Assembly: GCF_000164865.1 (NCBI RefSeq)
Contig: NC_014618.1
Span: 2,852,001 to 2,916,000 of the forward strand
From: [Enterobacter] lignolyticus SCF1
GTDB lineage: Bacteria; Pseudomonadota; Gammaproteobacteria; Enterobacterales; Enterobacteriaceae
Reading direction: 5' to 3'
Length of the DNA stretch: 64,000 nucleotides
Shown here: positions 53,134-61,737 of the stretch, one piece after another
Numbering within the stretch: the stretch's first letter is position 1
How the letters are laid out: the number at the start of each line of letters is the position of its first letter
Program-made: the position numbers and the translations under genes
Notes under the pieces: generated by a model
Databases searched by the model: none
The model's input: only the letters and a program-made list of their open reading frames with translations
What the model was told of the DNA's origin: nothing

Positions 53134-55620
53134 TTATTCGCAGATATACGTTTTACTTTCATCGATTACTTTTTTAAACGTAATCGTGCAGTAATAACCT
53201 TGTTGCTTATTAACCGGGACGCTTAACGATGCAGGAACAGCATCTGTACGGATAAAGAGCACGCTGCCCTGGCCTACCAGCCCCACGTTTTGCCCCTGAC
53301 CGTCTTCAACCTCATAACCGAAGGTGAGCGGTGTGCCATCAGGTCTTCGCGCCCTGATAAGCCACGGTTTTCGCGCATCGGTATCAAAGCGCGTCAACAC
53401 AACCGCGCCGCGGTATGGAGCCACGTTTTTACGATTGCCCTGCAGTTCTGTATCGCTTTCAGAATGGGAGGCGTCCAGCGTCAGGTGGTTGTCCCGGTAG
53501 GGAATAAGGCTGTCATACACCACGGTACCCTGCTGGTTAGTGGTACGATGTTTTTGCCCGTTAACATGAGCATCTTCAAGACCGGGCGCCTGCAATATGG
53601 CAAATGTTTCAGATAATCGATTAGCCAGATTAACGCCGCCAGACCACAGCACGACGCCACCAGAAAGGCTGCCGCTGGCCTGGGTATATTTTGATGACTG
53701 GCTATAGCTGCCGTTCAGCGTCACAAAGGGTAAATTCCACGTCAGGTTTGTCCCCGCGGTGGTCTCATTATTCTGCTGCTGATGGCTGAAGTTGACGCCA
53801 TAATTAAACTGATCGCGGTTTCCTGCCGTACCATACAGGCTAGTATTGTTAGAAGCATAACCATCATTATCAAAAGTCGTCGAGTTTGAAATATTGATAT
53901 GACGACGTGGTGATGTAATATTGTCCCCCCAATAAAATGGGATAGAGAAAAAGATATTAAAGCGCTTATCCTCATGATGATCTTCATCATAGGTCTGACT
54001 AGCCGACAGCGTATAGCTAATACGCTGCCAGCTATTTGAATAGCTAAACTGATAATCCTTACTGCTCCCCCCGTGCTCCCAATAGTCTCGCCAGAGGGCG
54101 CTGAGTGAAAACGACCCCCACCCCTCCGGTAGCGCCTGGTTAATGTTTGCCGAAATACTATTCTTACGACCGAAATCGTAGGTGTAGTAATCCGCAATAT
54201 CATAAGTATCATTGTCATCGCGATGATAATTATTTTTATTGTTGGCCCATACATGATCGTTAAAGGTGCGGTAATCGCGGGATGAGTAACGATAAGCCGC
54301 CAGACCAAAACGGGTGCGAGTCTGGGTCACATACTTGTTATAGGCAACCTGGTAGCTCTGGCCATCAAAGACATCGCCATTATCCTGCTTACTGTGGGAT
54401 TGCGTGGCATCAACGGAAATGGCGCCAATGCGCGTATTCCAACCGGTACCCAGAGTAAACGCGTTATAATGGTCGGCAATCATTGCGCCGCCATACAGCG
54501 TCAGCAGGTTATTCAATCCATACTGGTAGCTCACCTGCATAAAGTCACTCTGATTTTCAGCACCCTCAATATGGCTACGCCCGGCCGCAAAATCATATTT
54601 CGACACACCTGGCTGCAGCATGTTGGGCACGGAGGCGTAAGGCACCAGGTAGGTGGTCACCGTACCATCAGCTTCCCGAATACTGACATCCAGATCGGCG
54701 CCACCGCCCGCCAGCTGCAAATCGGCAATCGAGAAAGGCCCTGGGGGAACCTCTTTCTGGTAGACGATAAAGCCGTTCTGTTCGATAGTGACCAGCGCGT
54801 TACTCTGCGCTATCCCCTGGACTAATGGGGTAAAGTTCTGCTTTGAGTTTGGCAACATCTGCATGTCGCGGTACAGGCGTACGCCGCGAAAACGTACAGC
54901 GTCAAAAATATCTGACGAGGTATACATATCCCCGGCCCGAAGCGTACCGAGAATCTCCGCGATACCGCGCTCCAGATAAAGGGTATTACTCTTCCAGTCG
55001 CCGCTGCTGTCATCAGTTTTGTTATATGTCACATCGGAATGCAGCTGCCAGCCCAACAGATTCAACCCGCTGGTAAAGCGGGCATAGGTGCTTTTACTGT
55101 TGCCGGAGTCTTTATAATCGCTGTAATACTGGCTGGCATAATACGAGGTATAAAGCGCATTGACGCCACGATCCCAGTTTTCCGGAGCTACGTAGCCATT
55201 TTCCAGCTCATGAACATAGGCCTGAGGGACATGCAGGTCGAGACGAAACGTACTGATGTCAAATGCATAACGTCCACCCTGCACCAATGATTTTAATGGA
55301 ATACACGCCTTTGGACCTGTCATTTTAAATGCCGCCGTTTTGATCCCCAACTGCTCGGCGGCATCAACAGGTAAACAGGTTTGATCCAGGTTGCCTTCTA
55401 CATCAACATCATATTTCCCACGCCATTTATTATTGACATAGATATCCAGATCGTAGGTTCCCGGCAGAGGATGATTATCAGCGAAACGAAAGCTGGAGGA
55501 TTTTTCACCCTGCATGCCTCCGGGCATAAAATTCGTGTCATAGGTTTCATCGGCACCTATCACATCACCAGAAAACAATAATAATAAGATCGCCGAAGCG
55601 AGCGGTGTCATCCTTAACAT
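53134..55620 (-). CDS. Outer-membrane fimbrial usher
   Basis: 828 residues, typical of FimD-type ushers. Signal peptide MLRMTPLASAILLLLFSGDV ...IGA, then an N-terminal chaperone-binding domain with FNxxFM-like NFMPGGMQGEKSSSFRFADN, then the 24-strand barrel with plug (LRAGDMYTSSDIFDAVRFRG, VPPGPFSIADLQLAGGGADL) and two C-terminal domains closed by a Cys pair (GYYCTITF and TYICE). It exports and assembles subunits primed by the neighbouring chaperone. GC content is lower than in flanking genes, suggesting acquisition. Confidence 0.94.
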   Translation of the reverse strand: MLRMTPLASAILLLLFSGDVIGADETYDTNFMPGGMQGEKSSSFRFADNHPLPGTYDLDIYVNNKWRGKYDVDVEGNLDQTCLPVDAAEQLGIKTAAFKMTGPKACIPLKSLVQGGRYAFDISTFRLDLHVPQAYVHELENGYVAPENWDRGVNALYTSYYASQYYSDYKDSGNSKSTYARFTSGLNLLGWQLHSDVTYNKTDDSSGDWKSNTLYLERGIAEILGTLRAGDMYTSSDIFDAVRFRGVRLYRDMQMLPNSKQNFTPLVQGIAQSNALVTIEQNGFIVYQKEVPPGPFSIADLQLAGGGADLDVSIREADGTVTTYLVPYASVPNMLQPGVSKYDFAAGRSHIEGAENQSDFMQVSYQYGLNNLLTLYGGAMIADHYNAFTLGTGWNTRIGAISVDATQSHSKQDNGDVFDGQSYQVAYNKYVTQTRTRFGLAAYRYSSRDYRTFNDHVWANNKNNYHRDDNDTYDIADYYTYDFGRKNSISANINQALPEGWGSFSLSALWRDYWEHGGSSKDYQFSYSNSWQRISYTLSASQTYDEDHHEDKRFNIFFSIPFYWGDNITSPRRHINISNSTTFDNDGYASNNTSLYGTAGNRDQFNYGVNFSHQQQNNETTAGTNLTWNLPFVTLNGSYSQSSKYTQASGSLSGGVVLWSGGVNLANRLSETFAILQAPGLEDAHVNGQKHRTTNQQGTVVYDSLIPYRDNHLTLDASHSESDTELQGNRKNVAPYRGAVVLTRFDTDARKPWLIRARRPDGTPLTFGYEVEDGQGQNVGLVGQGSVLFIRTDAVPASLSVPVNKQQGYYCTITFKKVIDESKTYICE

Positions 55621-55632
55621 AACCGACTCCTG

Positions 55633-56316
55633 TTATTTCACGCTTATGTTATCGCTAATATAATTTCCGTAGTCGTCAATAATCGTCATGTTATATATCC
55701 GGGCACCGGTATTTTTTAATGAAATATTCTGAGTGGATAATGGTGCAACCATGATGCTGGCATGGTTTACTTTAGCACCGTTCATTTTAATCGTAGTAAC
55801 AGTGATCCAGTTTGCTGTATCATTTTTAATTGTCACGTGCTTACCGTTTTGTGCCAAACTAATCTGTTGGAAACTATAATTATTGACGGCGGCGATACCT
55901 TTAGGTCTATAGAACAGCTTAATCCGGCTTTGCATGGCAAACTTTAGCGCATTCTTCCCGTCATGCTCCGGATGATTTGGTGGGATATCCAACACATTCA
56001 GATAGAACAAACTTTCTTTGTTGTCCGGTAACGCATTTGGCATTTTTTTAATTTTCAACTGCTGCCCGGAGTCCCCCGCGACTTTTACTACCGGCGGCGT
56101 CAGCAGAAAGGGAACGTGAATCTTTTCTGGCGGTAGCGATGTATTGCCGTCATCAATCCATGACTGCACCAGCGAAGCGCGCTTTCCCTGATTCATCAGT
56201 TGAACAATAATCTCTTTCTTTTCGGCGGGATAAATAACGCGAGTTCCATAAATCACCACGCCAGCCTGGGCGGGCAGTATTACGGATGATAGAAGTAACG
56301 CAATGAATCCTTTCAT
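55633..56316 (-). CDS. Periplasmic fimbrial chaperone
   Basis: 227 residues; signal peptide MKGFIALLLSSVILPAQA|GVV. PapD-like: GTRVIYPAEKKEIIVQLMNQ holds the conserved N-terminal Arg, the F1-G1 edge QLKIKKMPNALPDNKESLFYLNVLDIPP carries the alternating hydrophobics used in donor-strand complementation, and IKLFYRPKGIA follows, containing the conserved Lys of the binding cleft. The short F1-G1 loop fits the FGS class. It lies between the pilin and usher genes. Confidence 0.94.
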   Translation of the reverse strand: MKGFIALLLSSVILPAQAGVVIYGTRVIYPAEKKEIIVQLMNQGKRASLVQSWIDDGNTSLPPEKIHVPFLLTPPVVKVAGDSGQQLKIKKMPNALPDNKESLFYLNVLDIPPNHPEHDGKNALKFAMQSRIKLFYRPKGIAAVNNYSFQQISLAQNGKHVTIKNDTANWITVTTIKMNGAKVNHASIMVAPLSTQNISLKNTGARIYNMTIIDDYGNYISDNISVK

Positions 56317-56364
56317 TTTTTGTACCTTCTAAAGTATCGGCAGCCGTAGCTGCCGATTTTTTGT

Positions 56365-56922
56365 TTAATCAGAGCTAACTTCTAATCTTACCGTCGCGAT
56401 CACATCCCCTTGGGTGGTCTCATCCCCATTCCTGGCGTAGTGAACGGTAAGGGGAATTTGATACTCCTGACCACCCACCAGCTCGTTCCCAGGTATAGTG
56501 ATGGCGTTCAGCGCGTTATTGACCACCTGGCCGCCTCCGGTGCCGGTCAACATAAAGCCAACTTTCTGCGGGCTGGTTGGCGCTGTATTCTGATTAGCGA
56601 TGAAACCATTATCATCCATACTCGGTGAAACAATACGCACATTCACATGGTCATTCACTGTTACCGTCGGGCAAGTAATCGTCAGTAATTTTGTTTCTTC
56701 GCTATTTTTTGCAATAGCGGAATTTATGACTTCATTATTAATGTCATTAATCGAGATTTGTTTTAAGATAACAGTCTCTTCACTCTTTCCGTCGACAAAA
56801 GTACATGGGTTACCGACAACGGCACCTTTTATCGTTAATACCCCTGTCTCTTGCGCAGCAAATGCACCCACGCTGGCGAAAACAGCAGACAATACCGCAG
56901 CCGCAACGATTGCACGTTTCAT
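56365..56922 (-). CDS. Major fimbrial subunit
   Basis: 185 residues starting MKRAIVAAAVLSAVFASVGA then FA|AQETG, behind an AAGGATAATGAT site; an upstream extension of 23 codons lacks a signal. TGVLTIKGAVVGNPCTFVDG is the donor-strand extension and first Cys; LTITCPTVTV holds the second. It ends VIATVRLEVSSD. First gene of the pilin-chaperone-usher-adhesin operon, as is normal for the most abundant subunit. A 273-bp AT-rich gap upstream must hold the promoter; no invertible element was seen. Confidence 0.9.
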   Translation of the reverse strand: MKRAIVAAAVLSAVFASVGAFAAQETGVLTIKGAVVGNPCTFVDGKSEETVILKQISINDINNEVINSAIAKNSEETKLLTITCPTVTVNDHVNVRIVSPSMDDNGFIANQNTAPTSPQKVGFMLTGTGGGQVVNNALNAITIPGNELVGGQEYQIPLTVHYARNGDETTQGDVIATVRLEVSSD

Positions 56923-57195
56923 ATCATTATCCTTAATAAGATGAGTTCCATTCATTAAGAGTTGCTTAACTCTTGATAAGAAAAATCTCATAAATAATGG
57001 ATTACTGCAACGTGCAACATATTATTTATTGATTTAAAACAATCTCACCCCTGCAATATATTTCCGAAAAATGAATGGAAAGCAATGTATTCGTGAAGAT
57101 AATCAATCCCCGTTAATAACCACCAGCCAATTTCATCGTATTAATAATACATTTCACCGACGGACGTATTATTTCATATATAAACTTCGCAGAAA

Positions 57196-58104
57196 CTAGT
57201 CCTCAGTCATCTTCTGATATTCCTCCGTCAGGAAGTCAACCAGCGCCCTCACCGCGGGCAATAAGCCACGCCGCGAAGGATATACTGCATGTATCACTTC
57301 ACGTCTCGGCTCCCATGCTTTCAGCACCGCCCGCAGTTCGCCGCGGGCCAGCTGTTCGCGCACCATCAGTAACGGCAGCTGCACGATGCCGATTCCCGCT
57401 ATCGCCGCTTCACGCAGGGCCAGCATGTCCGTCGTCACCAGACGCGGGGTAAAATGCACCTCCGCACGTGCGCCATCGGGCCCATGCAGCGCCCACTGAT
57501 GGAGATGCTTTCCCGCTGCGATGCTCAGCCCCGGCCACCGGCCCAGCTCCGCCGGGGAAGAAGGTTCCCCCATGGCGGCGATTAATGACGGGCTGGCCAC
57601 CAGGCAATGGGCGCGATCGGCCAGTACGCGCATGACCAGATCGCTGTCATCAAACGGCCTCGGACGCACGCGGATAGCAACATCGACGCCTTCCGCGACG
57701 ACATCCACCCGCCGGTTCGTCGCCTCAAGCTGTAGGTTTACGCCAGGATACTGCGCCAGAAATTTAGCCAGCATCGCGCCTACGTGTACGTGCAACAGCG
57801 TCACCGGACAGGTGAGCTTCACGGTCCCTCGCGGTTCCGCCTGCAGCGCGGCGATAGCCTCCTGGGCCGCGTCGGCTTCAATCATCATCGCCTTACAGTG
57901 CTGGTAGAACGTCTGCCCGACCTCGGTCACGCTAAACTGCCGGGTCGTACGCTGAATTAACCGTACGCCTAATCGCTCTTCGAGCTGCGCAATGCGGCGA
58001 CTTAGCCTGGACTTGGGCACGTCGAGCGCCCTCCCGGCGGCGGCAAAACCGCCGTGGTCCACCACCTGTACAAACCACGCGAAATCATTGAGATCCTGCA
58101 TCAT
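57196..58104 (-). CDS. LysR-family transcriptional regulator
   Basis: 302 residues. N-terminal winged HTH FAWFVQVVDHGGFAAAGRAL then PKSRLSRRIAQLEERLGVRL is typical of the CrgA/DsdC-like LysR branch; the C-terminal effector domain runs from about 90. It is divergent from the pirin gene with a 110-bp gap, so it most likely controls that operon. The start is at the first Met of MMQDLNDFAWF, with AGGA 10 nt upstream; a 14-codon extension is possible. The signal sensed is unknown. Confidence 0.9.
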   Translation of the reverse strand: MMQDLNDFAWFVQVVDHGGFAAAGRALDVPKSRLSRRIAQLEERLGVRLIQRTTRQFSVTEVGQTFYQHCKAMMIEADAAQEAIAALQAEPRGTVKLTCPVTLLHVHVGAMLAKFLAQYPGVNLQLEATNRRVDVVAEGVDVAIRVRPRPFDDSDLVMRVLADRAHCLVASPSLIAAMGEPSSPAELGRWPGLSIAAGKHLHQWALHGPDGARAEVHFTPRLVTTDMLALREAAIAGIGIVQLPLLMVREQLARGELRAVLKAWEPRREVIHAVYPSRRGLLPAVRALVDFLTEEYQKMTED

Positions 58105-58214
58105 CGCCAGTCGTCCTATTTTTAGAACAGTGAATGTCATTTTCACTATCTTTTCACAAATTAGATCTGAATATAAGCTAATTCACATCAGAGTTAATCA
58201 CGCAGGAGAACTCC

Positions 58215-59075
58215 ATGAAACAGATTACTGGTGTTTATACCGCTCCCCGCCCGCACTGGGTCGGCGACGGTTTTCCGGTTCGTTCGCTGTTTTCGTATCA
58301 GACGCACGGTGAACAGCTCAGCCCCTTCCTGCTGCTCGACTTCGCCGGTCCGTACACCTTTCCGGCAGACGGCGCAAAACGCGGCGTTGGCGAACATCCG
58401 CACCGCGGTTTTGAAACCGTCACGCTGGTCTATGCTGGCGAGGTTGAACATCGGGACTCGACCGGCAAAGGCGGCGTAATCGGCCCCGGCGATGTGCAGT
58501 GGATGACCGCAGGTGCCGGGATCCTGCACGAAGAGTTCCATTCCGCAGATTTCGCCCGTCGCGGCGGCGAACTGAAGATGATGCAGCTGTGGGTCAACCT
58601 GCCCGCCAAAGACAAGATGGCGGCGCCAGGCTACCAGAGCATCACCGATGCCAGCATCCCGCGCGTCGACCTGCCGGAGAACAGCGGCACACTTCGGGTT
58701 ATCGCCGGACGGTACGGCGATATCCGCGGTCCAGCGCATACCTGGTCGCCGATGAACGTCTGGGACATGCGCCTGACGCAGGGCCATGAAGTCTCCCTGA
58801 CGCAGCCGGAGGGCTGGAGCACCGCGCTGGTGGTAATGGAAGGGAGCGTCGTGGTGAACGGTACAACGACGGCCAATGAGGCGCAGCTTGTCGTCCTCAG
58901 CCAGCATGGGGAGACGCTGCATCTGCAGGCCAGCGCTGACGCCAGCATCCTGCTGCTTGCCGGGGAACCGTTGAACGACCCCATTGTGGGCTATGGCCCC
59001 TTTGTGATGACCAGCAAAACCGAAATCGCTGAAGCCATTCGTGATTTCAATTCCGGCCGATTCGGTCAGATCTGA
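58215..59075 (+). CDS. Pirin family protein
   Basis: 286 residues; bicupin fold. The N-terminal cupin has GVGEHPHRGFETVTLVYAGE (His 61 and 63) and AGILHEEFHS (His 105, Glu 107), the four metal ligands of pirin. Some bacterial pirins, such as E. coli YhhW, act as quercetin 2,3-dioxygenases; others have regulatory roles, so substrate is open. GGAG lies 8 nt before the ATG. It is followed within 20 nt by the YcaC-like hydrolase. Confidence 0.92.
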   Translation: MKQITGVYTAPRPHWVGDGFPVRSLFSYQTHGEQLSPFLLLDFAGPYTFPADGAKRGVGEHPHRGFETVTLVYAGEVEHRDSTGKGGVIGPGDVQWMTAGAGILHEEFHSADFARRGGELKMMQLWVNLPAKDKMAAPGYQSITDASIPRVDLPENSGTLRVIAGRYGDIRGPAHTWSPMNVWDMRLTQGHEVSLTQPEGWSTALVVMEGSVVVNGTTTANEAQLVVLSQHGETLHLQASADASILLLAGEPLNDPIVGYGPFVMTSKTEIAEAIRDFNSGRFGQI

Positions 59076-59094
59076 GACTCAACAGGAGAATATG

Positions 59095-59772
59095 ATGTCT
59101 AATCCAGCCAACTTTAACGGCGCTCGTCCGGTGATTGATGTAAATGACGCCGCGATGCTGCTTATCGATCACCAGAGCGGTTTGTTTCAAACCGTAGGCG
59201 ATATGCCGATGCCGGAGCTGCGCGCCCGCGCGGCGGCGCTGGCAAAAATGGCGACGCTTGCCGGGATGCCGGTGATCACCACCGCTTCTGTGCCGCAGGG
59301 GCCAAACGGCCCGCTGATTCCGGAGATTCATGCCAACGCGCCGCATGCGCAGTACGTCGCGCGCAGAGGCGAAATCAACGCCTGGGATAACCCGGAGTTT
59401 GTGGCTGCGGTAAAAGCCACAGGGCGCAAAACGCTGATTATCGCCGGCACCATCACCAGCGTCTGCATGGCGTTCCCTTCCATCAGCGCGGTAGCGGAAG
59501 GTTATAAGGTTTTTGCGGTCATTGACGCCTCCGGCACCTACAGCAAAATGGCGCAGGAAATTACCCTGGCGCGTGTGGTGCAGGCAGGCGTCGTGCCGAT
59601 GGATACCGCCGCCGTCGCCTCTGAGCTGCAGGGAACCTGGAACCGTGAAGACGCCGCCGAGTGGGCCGCTGTCTATACCCAGATTTTCCCGGCCTATCAG
59701 CTGCTGATCGAAAGCTACAGCAAAGCGCAGGACGTGGTTAAAAACAGCGAAACGCTCGATTCCCGGCGTTAA
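59095..59772 (+). CDS. YcaC-like isochorismatase-fold hydrolase
   Basis: 225 residues from the second of two adjacent ATGs, chosen for AGGAG spacing. Cysteine hydrolase family: Asp25 in MLLIDHQSGL and the nucleophile Cys124 in GTITSVCMAFPS are visible; the catalytic Lys probably lies in ARRGEINAWDNPEF-VAAVKA. It resembles E. coli YcaC along its length (NAWDN, FVAAVKATGRKTLIIAG, DASGTY). The natural substrate is unknown. It is cotranscribed with the pirin gene. Confidence 0.9.
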   Translation: MSNPANFNGARPVIDVNDAAMLLIDHQSGLFQTVGDMPMPELRARAAALAKMATLAGMPVITTASVPQGPNGPLIPEIHANAPHAQYVARRGEINAWDNPEFVAAVKATGRKTLIIAGTITSVCMAFPSISAVAEGYKVFAVIDASGTYSKMAQEITLARVVQAGVVPMDTAAVASELQGTWNREDAAEWAAVYTQIFPAYQLLIESYSKAQDVVKNSETLDSRR

Positions 59773-59848
59773 TTCATCGCCCTGCCCGACGATTCGGGCA
59801 GGGAATGATTATTGCTTAACCGAATGATACGGAAAGCTGAAAATATGC

Positions 59849-59877
59849 TTGACCGTTTTCATGCAACTCCCTATAGT
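59849..59877 (+). promoter_or_regulatory. Promoter of the second tRNA-Ser
   Basis: TTGACC, 17 nt, TATAGT, then AGCGCCCC discriminator. Same design as the first tRNA promoter but a different sequence. Confidence 0.82.
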
Positions 59878-59919
59878 AGCGCCCCGTTGCCCCCCAAGAG
59901 GACGGCAGCGATACAATAT

Positions 59920-60007
59920 GGTGAGGTGTCCGAGTGGCTGAAGGAGCACGCCTGGAAAGTGTGTATACGGCAACGTATCGGGGGTTCGAATCCCCCCCTC
60001 ACCGCCA
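59920..60007 (+). tRNA. tRNA-Ser (anticodon GGA), second copy
   Basis: All 88 nt are identical to the copy at 51555-51642, including CCA. The upstream DNA differs apart from the promoter logic and the last few bases (CAATAT), so this is not a simple recent duplication of a whole segment. It is followed by its own set of tRNA-derived repeats and then phoH. In E. coli only one such gene (serX) lies in this interval. Confidence 0.97.
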
Positions 60008-60460
60008 TATTTGAAGAAGAGCTCGTACGCAAGTAGGGGCTTTTTTTTTCGCATGTTGCACACCCCTGGGGGGATGAGAAGCCCCGACCGGGGGTCGACA
60101 ACTGGCGACTGCCAGTTGGACAGACTGTGAGCGCAGCGAGCAGGCTGCCCGCAGGGCGAGCGCAGCGAGTCAATCCCCCCCTCACCGCCATATTTGAAGA
60201 AGAGCTCGTACGCAAGTAGGGGCTTTTTTTTTCGCATGTTGCACACCCCTGGGGGGATGAGAAGCCCCGACCGGGGGTCGACAACTGGCGACTGCCAGTT
60301 GGACAGACTGTGAGCGCAGCGAGCAGGCTGCCCGCAGGGCGAGCGCAGCGAGTCAATCCCCCCCTCACCGCCATATTTGAAGAAGAGCTCGTACGCAAGT
60401 ACGAGCTTTTTTTTCGCATGTTACACAAGAAACCCGACCGGGGGTCGACCGCCAGTCAAT
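59989..60460 (+). repeat. tRNA-derived tandem repeats after the second tRNA-Ser
   Basis: The 19-nt tRNA end occurs at 59989-60007, 60172-60190 and 60355-60373, period 183 nt both times. Units share the layout of the first array but have their own variants: CCCCTGGGGGG for CCCCAGGGGG, and GTAGGGGCT for GTACGAGCT in the first two terminator stems. The third unit is degraded after GCATGTTACACAAG but still shows GACCGGGGGTCGACC and a damaged tRNA end (AATCCCCCTTACC). Confidence 0.93.
60020..60049 (+). terminator. First terminator after tRNA-Ser copy 2
   Basis: AGCTCGTAC-GCAA-GTAGGGGCT with nine T. The right arm has changed, leaving one mismatch and one G-U pair, so it should be weaker than the copy-1 terminator. 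Confidence 0.75.
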
Positions 60461-60470
60461 CCCCCTTACC

Positions 60471-60499
60471 AAAAGCAAAGCCCGGTCTCCCGGGCTTTG
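60471..60499 (-). terminator. phoH terminator
   Basis: Minus strand AAAGCCCGG-GAGA-CCGGGCTTT followed by GCTTTT, 18 nt past the phoH stop. Confidence 0.85.
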
Positions 60500-60517
60500 T
60501 CAGCAACAGCATTAACC

Positions 60518-61306
60518 TCAGTTGTACGCATGGAGCGTCCGCTGGCACAGCGCCGAGCGCACGCAATCCTCTTTCGTGAAGCGGACAATTCCCACCATCT
60601 CATCTTCCTCAAAGCGCGCCAGCGCATCGCTTAAGCCGGACTGTACTCCTCTCGGCAGGTCGCACTGGGTGATATCGCCGTTAACGATGACCGTCACGTT
60701 TTCCCCGAGGCGCGTCAGGAACATCTTCATTTGCGCAGCGGTCACGTTCTGGGCCTCGTCAAGAATCACGACCGCATTTTCAAATGTACGTCCGCGCATA
60801 TAGGCGAACGGCGCGATTTCCACCTTGCCAATTTCCGGGCGCAGGCAGTACTGCATAAAAGACGCGCCTAAGCGTTTTACCAGAACGTCATAGACAGGCC
60901 GGAAGTACGGCGCGAATTTCTCGGACATGTCACCGGGCAGGAAACCGAGATCCTCATCGGCCTGCAGCACCGGACGGGTCACGATAATCCTTTCCACATC
61001 CTTATGAATCAGCGCCTCGGCGGCTTTCGCCGCGCTGATCCAGGTTTTACCGCACCCCGCCTCGCCGGTGGCGAAAATAAGCGATTTACTCTCGATAGCA
61101 TTCAGGTAGTGCGCCTGAGCGTCATTGCGCGCTGCAATTGGAGAATTATCACGGCTGTCCCGCGCCATGCCAATTGCTTCTACGCCACTCATCTGCACAA
61201 GCGAGGTGACCGATTCTTCTTCACGTTGCTTGTGGCTCCGTGAATCCCGTCTCAGCACACGTTTTGCTTCGCGACGAGCTTTGATCACTGCTTTTTGTCT
61301 TCCCAT
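60518..61306 (-). CDS. phoH: Phosphate-starvation-inducible ATPase PhoH
   Basis: Cytoplasmic ATP-binding protein of the Pho regulon with an SF1-helicase-like core; its cell role is unclear. I chose MGRQKAVIKARREAKRVLRR (262 residues), which has AAGGTG 8 nt upstream. The frame continues to an ATG at 61582, giving 354 residues, the older E. coli annotation length; that extension is Ser/Thr/Gln-rich. Walker A is FATGEAGCGKTW, Walker B VVILDEAQN, and NGDITQCDLPRG is a conserved motif. A PhoB box lies at 61720-61737. It is followed by the second tRNA repeat array. Confidence 0.95.
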   Translation of the reverse strand: MGRQKAVIKARREAKRVLRRDSRSHKQREEESVTSLVQMSGVEAIGMARDSRDNSPIAARNDAQAHYLNAIESKSLIFATGEAGCGKTWISAAKAAEALIHKDVERIIVTRPVLQADEDLGFLPGDMSEKFAPYFRPVYDVLVKRLGASFMQYCLRPEIGKVEIAPFAYMRGRTFENAVVILDEAQNVTAAQMKMFLTRLGENVTVIVNGDITQCDLPRGVQSGLSDALARFEEDEMVGIVRFTKEDCVRSALCQRTLHAYN

Positions 61307-61719
61307 GGATAGCACCTTGAGTTGTTGGTCTACATGACACGTGCGCAAATCAGCACGTTGATGAGCACGAACGTCTGAGGTTTGGCTTCCTTGTAAGCCA
61401 TTGCTTGCCTGTTGAAATGACGCAACGATGCGCGATAGCACACCGCGCATCACGTCGGTGAACTCGTTAGCTGCCGTAATCTGGGGAAATTTTGTGGTGA
61501 AGAAATTGCTGCCGGAGGTCGGTCCTCCGCGCTGAGGAGTGCGGTTGTTTGTTATTCTCTGTCCAGTACAGGACGCTACCATTAGCGATCTCCATAGTGA
61601 AACATCATCACTGCCGGGAACTACCGCTTATGTAATAATTACACCAAAAATTAGCATTGATGCAACAATTTTTTTACCTAAACGTAACGTCTGGTTTCCC
61701 GCTCAGTCGGGAGTAGCAT

Positions 61720-61737
61720 CTGACAGAAATATTACAG
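61720..61737 (-). promoter_or_regulatory. PhoB box upstream of phoH
   Basis: Minus strand CTGTAATATTTCTGTCAG: two 7-nt direct repeats (CTGTAAT, CTGTCAG) 4 nt apart, against the consensus CTGTCAT-N4-CTGTCAT. It lies 138 nt before the extended ATG and 414 nt before the preferred start. Confidence 0.72.

Noticed and set aside
51555..60007. Classical integrative island with att sites at the tRNA 3' ends
   Set aside because: No integrase or recombinase gene is present, and the whole tRNA, not just its 3' end, is duplicated; recombination between arrays explains it as well.
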